From: Limnohabitans sp.
GTDB taxonomy: Bacteria > Pseudomonadota > Gammaproteobacteria > Burkholderiales > Burkholderiaceae_C
Reading direction: 5' to 3'
Assembly (NCBI GenBank): GCA_030729445.1
Contig: JANQXJ010000077.1
Span: forward strand, 3,312-21,516
DNA length: 18,205 nt
The notes beneath the pieces were generated by a model. The model was not told the DNA's origin and did no database searches. It saw only the letters and a program-made list of their open reading frames with translations. Shown here in pieces: positions 6,838 to 13,472 of this stretch. Within the stretch, counting starts at the first letter, position 1; the number at the start of each line of letters is the position of its first letter. A program made the translations under genes and the position numbers.

Positions 6838-9156
6838 TCAGGCACGGGTCAAACCCGCCACCCGCCGCAGATGCTGCGCCACCCCGCCAAACTGTTGCTC
6901 CATCACCGTCAGACGCTTGAAGCCATGGCCCACGGCCAGCTCGTCGGTCATGCCCATGCCGCCGTGCAACTGCACCGCGCCCTGCCCCACCAACCGGGCT
7001 GCACGCAGCACGGTCACATGGGCCGATGACACCCGCTCGGTGCGGCGCTCGGGGTTATCGCCCAGCACATCGGCACAAGCACCCACCGCCGCCGCAGCTT
7101 GCACCAGCGCCATGTACATGTCGGCCAAGCGGTGTTGCAAAGCCTGAAAGGCCGCCAAGGGCTGGCCAAACTGTTTGCGCTGGCTGGTGTAGTTGAGCGT
7201 GTCACGCATCAAGGCCTGCATCACACCCACGGCCTCTGCGCCTACGGCCAGCGTGGCCAAGTCCCACGCTTGCAAGAGCGCGGCCAGTGCATCGCCTTGG
7301 CCGATGAGGGCTTGCACGGGCGTTTGGTCAAAGACCAGCTCAGCCGCCCAGGCACCGTCAATCAAGCGAACATCACGCCGCTGCACCCCGCTGGCTGCAG
7401 GGTCGAGCAGGAGAATGCGCAGCTGACCCGCGTCGTCTCGTGCGCTGACCAGCCAGTGTGTGGCACCGGTTGCGCCACGCACCAAGGCTTTGCGCCCGCT
7501 GATGTGCATCTGGCCGTTCGTGTTGTGCAAGCAGGTCTGCACTCGGCTCAAATCCGTGCGCCCGGCAGGCTCCAAAGCCGCCACGGCCAAGCGCACCTGG
7601 CCCTCGGCCAGGCCTTTCAGTAAAACGTCAAACGCCGGGTCGCCCAACGCTTGCAGCAAGTTGGCCCCCAAGACGGCAGAGCTGCTGTAGGGCTCGGCCA
7701 CCAAAGCCGCACCCAGGGCCTGGCAGATCAGCAGCTGCTCGGGCAAACCGCCACCCATTCCGCCCAGGTGTTCAGGCAGCGCTGCACCCAAAAGGCCCAG
7801 CTCGTGCGCCAAGCCATGCCAAAGCGGCGCAATCGCCTGTGGCATGGCGATCATGGGCGCCCGCTTGTCAAACGGCAACTTGTCTTGCAGCCAGCCTTGC
7901 AGACTGGCCACGAGCATGGCCTGTGTCTCGTCCAGTGGCAACACAGGTTCCACCACCTCCGCGCCCAGAACGTGGCGGGCAATCAGGTTGCGTTGCACTT
8001 CGTTGGTGCCACCATAAATCGAGGCGGCGCGGTCGTTCAAATACGCACGGGTTGCGAACACAGACTCCTCGGGCACAGGCAAGGCGTGGGCAGCAGCCTC
8101 CTCGATGGTCAAGCTGGTGGCACCATAAGGGCCTGCAATGTCCAGACCCAGCTCGGTCAGGTGTTGCTTGAGCTCGGTGGCCAGCACCTTGCCCATGGAC
8201 GGCGCAGCGGGCATCCAGGCAGGCTGCGTGCCGCCGCCAATGCGGGCCGTCAGCACCTGTTGTTCCCAGGCGTGCAAAGCGTCGATGCGGCACTGCGCGT
8301 TGGCCAAGCTCAGGGCGATGTCTTCGTACTCTGTGCCCGGAACGCCTTGCGCAAAGGCTTCTTGCAAAGACTCGCGCAAGCGGGCCAAACGGCCCCGCAA
8401 GAACGGCGCAGACGAGCCGCCCCGCTCGTGCTCGAGCAAAAATTTGGCAATGGTCCAGCCTTGGTTTTCTTCGCCGATCAGGGCGTCAGCGGGCACGCGG
8501 GCCTCGTCAAAAAAGACCTGGTTGAATTCGTGATCGCCCGAGATGCTGATGATCGGCCGGATCTGGATGCCCGGGTTGTTCAGCTCGAACATCAAAAAGC
8601 TGATGCCTTGCTGGGGTTTGCCGCTGTTGTCGGTGCGCACCAAACAAAACATGTGCGTGGCGCGGTGGGCGTGGGTGGTCCAGATTTTGGAGCCGTTGAT
8701 CACCCACTCATTGCCCTCGCGGCGGGCGCGACATTGCAACGAGGCCAAGTCGGAACCCGAGCCCGGCTCGCTGTAGCCCTGGCACCAGTAACTCACACCA
8801 TTGCGGATGTCCGCGAGCCAACGCTCTTTTTGGGCCTGCGTGCCAAACGCCACCAGAACAGGCGCGGCCATCACCAGGCCCAGAGGTGAGACTTTGGGGG
8901 CGTCGGCCGCCGCCATCTCACTGGCAAAAATGTCGTGCTGCTGGGGCGTCCAGCCGCAACCACCCCACTCCACCGGCCAGTGCGGCGCAGCCCAGCCGCG
9001 CTTGGCCAGAACCCGCTGCCAAGGAATGCCAACCTCGTAGTCTGAAAAAATGCCCGAGGTGCGGTGTCCGCCCAGTCGAATTTCGTCGGTTAACTCGGCC
9101 GCCAAAAAGGCGCGGACTTCGTCACGAAAAGCCATCTCGTCTTTGCTCAAGTTCAT
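6838..9156 (-). CDS. Fused double-domain acyl-CoA dehydrogenase (FadE34-like architecture)
   Basis: At 772 residues this is twice the usual acyl-CoA dehydrogenase. The first unit (about 1-400) has the flavin loop YSEPGSGSDL at 128-137 and ends SIYGGTNEVQRNLIARHVLG. The second (about 405-772) has SQRKQFGQPLAAFQALQHRLADM at 658-680 and HGGMGMTDE at 731-739. The usual catalytic Glu of the IYEGT motif is Gly382 here. A candidate base is Glu244 in LEHERGG, the position used by isovaleryl-CoA-type enzymes. Heteromeric and fused enzymes of steroid side-chain and ring catabolism share this arrangement (family knowledge), so a bulky acyl-CoA is plausible but unproven. Electrons would go to ETF. It follows the CMD-family gene on the same strand, 158 bases upstream; that gap holds nothing recognisable. 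Confidence 0.92.
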   Translation of the reverse strand: MNLSKDEMAFRDEVRAFLAAELTDEIRLGGHRTSGIFSDYEVGIPWQRVLAKRGWAAPHWPVEWGGCGWTPQQHDIFASEMAAADAPKVSPLGLVMAAPVLVAFGTQAQKERWLADIRNGVSYWCQGYSEPGSGSDLASLQCRARREGNEWVINGSKIWTTHAHRATHMFCLVRTDNSGKPQQGISFLMFELNNPGIQIRPIISISGDHEFNQVFFDEARVPADALIGEENQGWTIAKFLLEHERGGSSAPFLRGRLARLRESLQEAFAQGVPGTEYEDIALSLANAQCRIDALHAWEQQVLTARIGGGTQPAWMPAAPSMGKVLATELKQHLTELGLDIAGPYGATSLTIEEAAAHALPVPEESVFATRAYLNDRAASIYGGTNEVQRNLIARHVLGAEVVEPVLPLDETQAMLVASLQGWLQDKLPFDKRAPMIAMPQAIAPLWHGLAHELGLLGAALPEHLGGMGGGLPEQLLICQALGAALVAEPYSSSAVLGANLLQALGDPAFDVLLKGLAEGQVRLAVAALEPAGRTDLSRVQTCLHNTNGQMHISGRKALVRGATGATHWLVSARDDAGQLRILLLDPAASGVQRRDVRLIDGAWAAELVFDQTPVQALIGQGDALAALLQAWDLATLAVGAEAVGVMQALMRDTLNYTSQRKQFGQPLAAFQALQHRLADMYMALVQAAAAVGACADVLGDNPERRTERVSSAHVTVLRAARLVGQGAVQLHGGMGMTDELAVGHGFKRLTVMEQQFGGVAQHLRRVAGLTRA

Positions 9157-9314
9157 GGGGTCTTCGCTCCAAGAGTCAGTCTCAGTTGCCCAATGGCAGC
9201 TGGAAAAATGAGGAAATCAGCAAACAAGGTCATGCATCAACACGGCCAAATCACGGTGCTCTGCCCGTTGATCGCACGGTCCTGGGCACGCTCCTCAACC
9301 ACCACCAAATGCAA

Positions 9315-9728
9315 TCAGCCCAACGACTCGACCACCTCGGTGACGCTGCGAAAAGCATCGATGGCGGTGGGAAAGCCGCAATAAACGGTGGCGTGCAGCA
9401 TCACTTCGCGCAGCTCTTCGGGTGTCGCCCCGTTGTTGATGGCTCCGCGCACATGGGCTTTGAGTTCTTGCTGCTTGCCTTGGGCAGCGAGCATGGCCAC
9501 GGTGATGAGGCTGCGGGTTTTCAAGTCCAGGCCCGGGCGTTGCCAGACATTGCCCCAAGCGTTGGCCGTGATGAACTCCTGCATGGGCATGGAGTAGTCC
9601 GTGGCGGCACCCAAGGCGCGGTCCACATAGGACGGGCCCATCACTTGCGTGCGGGTTTTCAAGCCAGCCTGAAACGCGGGATCGTCGAGGTGGGCGTCGC
9701 GGGCTTTTTCAATCGGTGTTTGAGACAT
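9315..9728 (-). CDS. Carboxymuconolactone decarboxylase (CMD) family protein, PcaC-like
   Basis: This small helical cytoplasmic protein (137 residues) has the CMD fold. The stretch WQRPGLDLKTRSLITVAML at about 62-80 is the PcaC-type core. HVRGAINNGATPEELREVML and HATVYCGFP (112-120) follow. The CxxC redox pair of AhpD-like members is absent, and only Cys117 sits in that area. That favours a decarboxylase or lactone-acting role over a peroxidase one, although many members have no known reaction. AAGGA precedes the ATG. It lies upstream of the fused dehydrogenase on the same strand and is probably co-transcribed with it. No other protocatechuate pathway gene is near, so PcaC itself is not assigned. 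Confidence 0.85.
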   Translation of the reverse strand: MSQTPIEKARDAHLDDPAFQAGLKTRTQVMGPSYVDRALGAATDYSMPMQEFITANAWGNVWQRPGLDLKTRSLITVAMLAAQGKQQELKAHVRGAINNGATPEELREVMLHATVYCGFPTAIDAFRSVTEVVESLG

Positions 9729-9785
9729 GACAGGTTCCTTTAAGAGCCATGAGCATAATCAAAACCTTGCCCACCAGGAGACACC
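9729..9785. promoter_or_regulatory. Short divergent control region (CMD / AhpD-like genes)
   Basis: Only 57 bases separate two divergent starts, so the promoters must overlap each other or the coding ends. AAGGA for the left gene and AGGAG (about 9776) for the right gene are visible. CATAAT at 9754-9759 resembles a -10 box, but no -35 is properly spaced. No inverted repeat stood out. Confidence 0.35.
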
Positions 9786-10394
9786 ATGAGCACACCCCCT
9801 ACAACACGCTATCCCGCCCCCGAAATCAAGGACTTGCCTGACGACATCAAAGCCAAGGTCCTCGAAGTACAAGAAAAAGCCGGTTTTGTACCGAATGTGT
9901 TCTTGGCCTTTGCCCGACGCCCTGCCGAATGGCGTGCCTTCTTTGCCTACCATGACGCGCTCATGGTGCCGGAGTCCGTGGGGCGCGAAAGTGGCCTGAG
10001 CAAAGGCGATCGGGAGATGATCGTGACCACCACCAGCGCAGCCAACCACTGCCTGTATTGCGTGGTGGCACACGGCGCGATCTTGCGGATTTACGAAAAG
10101 AAACCGCTGGTGGCCGACCAAGTCGCCATCAACCACCGCAAGGCCGACATCAGCCCCCGTCAACGCGCCATGCTCGACTTCGCCCTTAAGGTCTGCAACC
10201 AGTCGCACGAAGTGGAAGAAGCCGACTTTGCGGCCCTGCACGCACACGGTTTCAACGACGAAGACATCTGGGACATCGCCGCCATCACCGCTTTCTTTGG
10301 CCTGTCTAACCGCATGGCCAGTTTCAGCGGCATGATGCCCAACCCAGAGTTTTATTTGATGGGCCGCGCCCCCAAGGCCAAACCCGCCGCCTGA
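9786..10394 (+). CDS. AhpD-like peroxidase-related protein with CxxC
   Basis: This 202-residue protein belongs to the peroxidase-related branch of the AhpD/CMD superfamily. The redox motif HCLYC at 88-92 is followed by His96 (VVAHG), matching the proton-relay arrangement of AhpD-type alkylhydroperoxidases. A helical repeat continues to about residue 190 (GLSNRMASFSG). AGGAG precedes the ATG by about five bases. It is divergent from the CMD-family gene, so the locus carries two members of one fold: one without and one with the redox cysteines. The last 43 bases overlap the end of the convergent TetR gene. It may detoxify peroxides produced during acyl-CoA oxidation, though the true substrate is unknown. 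Confidence 0.88.
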   Translation: MSTPPTTRYPAPEIKDLPDDIKAKVLEVQEKAGFVPNVFLAFARRPAEWRAFFAYHDALMVPESVGRESGLSKGDREMIVTTTSAANHCLYCVVAHGAILRIYEKKPLVADQVAINHRKADISPRQRAMLDFALKVCNQSHEVEEADFAALHAHGFNDEDIWDIAAITAFFGLSNRMASFSGMMPNPEFYLMGRAPKAKPAA

Positions 10395-11068
10395 TGGGCC
10401 TCAGGCTTGGCCAGCAAAGCCCAAGCCATTTGGGTCAGCGCCTGCTCAAACGCGGGGCTGCCCAACAGGGGTGACTTTTCCAGGCTGGCACTGCGCAAGG
10501 TGCCAATCACCGAGCGGGTCAGCACAAACATTTGGGCTGTGCTGGGCGTTTGCAGGGCCGGGTGGTTAATGCGTTCAAAAAACACGGCCAGACGGTCGGC
10601 TACCTGACGCACAGCGCTGGCCGTTTCTTCGGGCTTTTCCAGGGTCCAGCACAGGTGAATCAGGCTTTGGCTCAGGCCTTTGCCCGTGGCAAAACCCCGC
10701 ACCAAGATGCGAATGGCCTTGCCCAGCAACTCGCGGCCGTCCAACTCGCGCACATCGGGCAGGTTTTCCAGCTCGCTCAGGTAGCGGCCCAGCTCTTGCA
10801 AGACCATGCCCTGCCCTTTGGCCGCCATGGCCCGCACCAGCACCTCTTTGCTGGGAAAGTATTGGTAAAGCGTGCCAATCGAAAAACCGGCGGCAGCGGC
10901 TACCTTGTTGGTCGTCAAACCGGCCTCGCCTTCTTTGTCCAAAATCTGAGCAGCCGCCTTGAACAAGGTTTGCATGGTCTGCTGCGCCCGGGCCTGCGAG
11001 GGCTGGCGACGCAGGCTGGCTGGGGCTTGCGGCTGAGCGGATGTCTTGGTGGGTTTGGCTGCGGCCAT
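10352..11068 (-). CDS. TetR/AcrR-family transcription regulator
   Basis: This repressor-type regulator has 238 residues. A basic N-terminal extension (about 1-26) precedes the TetR helix-turn-helix at about 30-80, with LTTNKVAAAAGFSIGTLYQYF as the recognition element. The C-terminal ligand domain (about 90-225) is helical and variable, so the ligand cannot be named. I chose the ATG at 11068 because AGGGG precedes it and the alternative TTG further upstream only adds an unfamiliar tail. It is divergent from the PF10118-type gene with a 101-bp control region containing TGAACA-A-TGTTCA, the obvious target. Its 3' end overlaps the AhpD-like gene by 43 bases. Confidence 0.9.
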   Translation of the reverse strand: MAAAKPTKTSAQPQAPASLRRQPSQARAQQTMQTLFKAAAQILDKEGEAGLTTNKVAAAAGFSIGTLYQYFPSKEVLVRAMAAKGQGMVLQELGRYLSELENLPDVRELDGRELLGKAIRILVRGFATGKGLSQSLIHLCWTLEKPEETASAVRQVADRLAVFFERINHPALQTPSTAQMFVLTRSVIGTLRSASLEKSPLLGSPAFEQALTQMAWALLAKPEAHQAAGLALGARPIK

Positions 11069-11125
11069 GAAAACGCCCCTGAAAAAATGTGAGCAGTTCG
11101 CGAGTTGCAAGGTCTTTGCAAAACA

Positions 11126-11138
11126 TGAACAATGTTCA
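11126..11138. promoter_or_regulatory. Candidate TetR operator
   Basis: TGAACA and TGTTCA form perfect 6-bp arms around one A. The right arm extends to TGTTCACATT (11133-11142), and a related inverted half AATGTGAGCA occurs at 11086-11095 with one mismatch, so two operator-like sites may exist. They lie between the divergent TetR and PF10118-type genes, 32 bases before the latter's start, which fits autoregulation and repression of both. Confidence 0.55.
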
Positions 11139-11169
11139 CATTCTGATCGATTTACTTCTAAAAGACACC

Positions 11170-12066
11170 ATGACCAATCACCCCGCCGCCCCGACCGAGT
11201 TGACTGTGCGCCGTTTGAGCGTGGACCTGAGCCAAGGTTTTTCGCGCCACTGGAACGGCGGTGATGCGTTTTTGACCGCTTATGCCAACGCCTTGTCCAT
11301 GAGCTTTCCGGTGGGTGAGCAGTCGTTCATCGACGCGGTCAAAAATGGCGCCAAAAACCTGCCCGACACCCCTGAAAACGCCGAACTCAAGCAAATTGCC
11401 AAGGGTTTTGTGGGCCAGGAAGCGACTCACCGCCACCTGCATGCGCTGTACAACGCGCACCTGGAAAAACAAGGTTTCGTCAACCACTGGGGTCCTCGCG
11501 CCGAGCAGCGCCTGAAAAAAGGACGCGAGGAATTCTTCAGCAAAAGCGACAAGGGTTACCTGCACGAGCTGGCCATCACAGCCGCTTTTGAGCACTACAC
11601 CTCCATCTTTGGCGACTTGACGCTCGAGCGCATTGACCAGCCAGGCGACTGGTTCGCCGGGGCCGAAGAACCCCTCAAAACTCTGTGGCGCTGGCATGCA
11701 GCTGAAGAGTCTGAGCACAAATGTGTGGCCTTTGACCTGTACCAGCGTCTGGGCGGCAACCACCAGTGGCGCATGCGTTGGTTCTGGTATGTGACCATCC
11801 AGTTCAGCACCGACGTGTTCCGCCAAACCGTGAACAACCTCTGGCATGACAAAACTTTGTTCAAGCCGTCCACATGGTGGTCAGCGGGCAAATTTTTGTT
11901 CGGCCGCCATGGCATGGTTTGGCGCGTGGCCAAGCCCATCATGGCCTACACCCGCAAAGACTTTCACCCCATGCAAGTGGGCAGTGCCACCCTTTCACAA
12001 GACTGGCTGCAAAGCCACGCGGACCAATGGCGTGCGGTGGGCGCACCCGCCCAATCTGCCGCCTAA
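11170..12066 (+). CDS. Predicted metal-dependent hydrolase, PF10118 type (ferritin-like motifs)
   Basis: The 298 residues match the proteins annotated as predicted metal-dependent hydrolases (PF10118/COG3687). The visible ligand set is Glu50, ExxH at 84-87 (QEATHRH), Glu141-His142 in FEHYTS, and the HAAEESEHK segment at 176-184. This carboxylate/histidine pattern on helices is what di-iron ferritin-like enzymes use. Oxidative rather than hydrolytic chemistry is therefore possible (inference). I chose the ATG at 11170. An in-frame ATG at 11125 would overlap the candidate operator, and only a weak AAAGA ribosome site is seen. The gene is controlled by a divergent TetR gene and ends 40 bases before the convergent thioesterase. 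Confidence 0.82.
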   Translation: MTNHPAAPTELTVRRLSVDLSQGFSRHWNGGDAFLTAYANALSMSFPVGEQSFIDAVKNGAKNLPDTPENAELKQIAKGFVGQEATHRHLHALYNAHLEKQGFVNHWGPRAEQRLKKGREEFFSKSDKGYLHELAITAAFEHYTSIFGDLTLERIDQPGDWFAGAEEPLKTLWRWHAAEESEHKCVAFDLYQRLGGNHQWRMRWFWYVTIQFSTDVFRQTVNNLWHDKTLFKPSTWWSAGKFLFGRHGMVWRVAKPIMAYTRKDFHPMQVGSATLSQDWLQSHADQWRAVGAPAQSAA

Positions 12067-12106
12067 AACTTCGCGCAGCGGTTCGCGCTCCCGCCCATAA
12101 AAAACC

Positions 12107-12529
12107 TCAGTCGCTGACCAAAGTCCGTACCCAATCGGGCAAGATCACGGCTTTTTGCTTGGGAAAATCCACCCAAATCGTGGTCGCACCACCAGCTGCA
12201 AAAATCACCCCGGGCTGGTCGGTGCGCTCCAGCGTGCACCAACTCTCAAACGTGGTACGGCCCGGGTCGCTCACATACATCTTGGCCAAGATGTTGCCCG
12301 GGTATTCAAACTGCTTGTAGAAATTGCAAAAGGCGTTGACGATCACCGGGCCTTCGCCTTGAGGGTTTGGGGTGAATCCGATCTTGTCAAACCAGTCAAT
12401 GCGGGTGCTCTCCAGGTAGCGGAAATACACCGTGTTGTTGACGTGGCCCATGGCATCCATGTCACCCCAGCGAATGGGGATGACCAATTCATTGACCAAC
12501 TTCTTGCGTTCAGGCAACTCCAGCTTCAT
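12107..12529 (-). CDS. Acyl-CoA thioesterase, 4HBT hotdog family
   Basis: This cytoplasmic hotdog-fold thioesterase (140 residues) would cleave an acyl-CoA to the free acid and CoA. The family signature WGDMDAMGHVNNTVYF lies at 21-36. By analogy with 4-hydroxybenzoyl-CoA thioesterase, Asp25 would be the catalytic acid. The frame is open further upstream, but the ATG at 12529 fits the family length and has GAGG about nine bases before it, overlapping the end of the SDR gene. The gap to the SDR stop is ten bases, so the two form one operon. The substrate is not readable. A housekeeping role in clearing dead-end acyl-CoAs is as likely as a pathway step. Confidence 0.88.
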   Translation of the reverse strand: MKLELPERKKLVNELVIPIRWGDMDAMGHVNNTVYFRYLESTRIDWFDKIGFTPNPQGEGPVIVNAFCNFYKQFEYPGNILAKMYVSDPGRTTFESWCTLERTDQPGVIFAAGGATTIWVDFPKQKAVILPDWVRTLVSD

Positions 12530-12539
12530 GGCTTGGCCC

Positions 12540-13322
12540 TCAGACGGCAAAACCATCGTCGGCTGACACCACCGCGCCATTGATGAAATGGCTCTGGTCG
12601 CTGGCCAGCAGCATGAGCAAGGCGTCCAGGTCTTGTGGCTGGCCCACGCGCTTGCGCGGCAGCATGCTGATGAGCTTTTGACCTTGTTCGGTCTGCCAGT
12701 GGTGGTGGTTGATTTCCGTGTCGATGTAGCCGGGGCAAATCGCATTCACGTTGATGCCGAATTTGCCCCACTCCACCGCAAACGCCTTGGTCATCTGGAT
12801 CACGGCGGCCTTGCTCATGCAGTACACACCAATTTGCGGCAACACTTTGAGCCCAGCCATCGAGGCGATGTTGATGATGCGCCCACCGGTGAAGCTGCCC
12901 GGCGCTGCACCCTTGGCGCGGGCCAGCATGCGCTTGCCCACCTCTTGCGCCACAAAAAACGCACCACGCACATTGGTGTTCATGATGAAGTCGTAGTCTT
13001 CCTCCGTCACGTCCTGGATGCGCTGGGTGGTGCTCACGCCCGAGTTGTTCACCAAAATGTCGATGCTGCCCATCTCGGTTTCGGCGTGCGCCACGGCAGC
13101 GGCAATGCTGTGGCGGTCGGTCACGTCCATCTCGACCACATGCGCGTCGCCGCCAGCGGCTTCGATCTCGGCACGCAGGTCCTTGAGTTTTTCCATGCGG
13201 CGGCTGGCCAGCACCACGCCCGCACCTGCTGCGGCCAGGGTTTTGGCAAATTGCGCCCCCAGTCCACCCGAGGCGCCTGTCACCAAGGCCACGCGGCCCG
13301 ACAAATCGATTTCATAAGCCAT
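12540..13322 (-). CDS. Short-chain dehydrogenase/reductase (SDR)
   Basis: This is a classical SDR of 260 residues. The cofactor loop TGASGGLG lies at 15-22, NNSG (normally NNAG) at 92-95, the catalytic Ser154 in NIAS, and Tyr167/Lys171 in YCMSK. PGYIDT follows at about 198-203. The Arg-Arg after the second strand (41-42) favours NADP(H). Such enzymes interconvert hydroxyl and keto groups and are often annotated 3-oxoacyl-ACP or 3-hydroxyacyl-CoA reductase/dehydrogenase. With an acyl-CoA dehydrogenase and thioesterase nearby, a beta-hydroxy/keto step is plausible. AAGGA stands about seven bases before the ATG. The gene heads a two-gene operon with the thioesterase. Confidence 0.92.
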   Translation of the reverse strand: MAYEIDLSGRVALVTGASGGLGAQFAKTLAAAGAGVVLASRRMEKLKDLRAEIEAAGGDAHVVEMDVTDRHSIAAAVAHAETEMGSIDILVNNSGVSTTQRIQDVTEEDYDFIMNTNVRGAFFVAQEVGKRMLARAKGAAPGSFTGGRIINIASMAGLKVLPQIGVYCMSKAAVIQMTKAFAVEWGKFGINVNAICPGYIDTEINHHHWQTEQGQKLISMLPRKRVGQPQDLDALLMLLASDQSHFINGAVVSADDGFAV

Positions 13323-13472
13323 GTCAAATCCTTACAGGGGTTTCGCATCCGTTGCTGCCAACGACTGACGCCATTGTGCGGGGGAACGGCCCTCAAGATG
13401 CATAAAATGAGTCACTCGCCCGACATGCCACGCGCCCGGGCACGCATCACCAACTTTTCAGAAGAGACGTTC

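Noticed and set aside
7651..8889. A 412-codon open frame on the plus strand
   Set aside because: It lies fully within the fused acyl-CoA dehydrogenase on the opposite strand and shows no family motif.
9157..9314. A small gene in the gap between the CMD gene and the fused dehydrogenase
   Set aside because: Open frames here are short, overlap the neighbours and lack ribosome sites or familiar residues.
12067..12106. An intrinsic terminator between the PF10118-type gene and the thioesterase
   Set aside because: An A-run would give a U-tract for the minus strand, but the GC-rich part forms only about a 4-bp stem.
12588..13472. An open frame continuing about 295 codons upstream of the ETF-QO start
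   Set aside because: It runs antisense to the well-supported SDR and thioesterase genes and has no recognisable domain; ETF-QO reaches its normal length from 13473.
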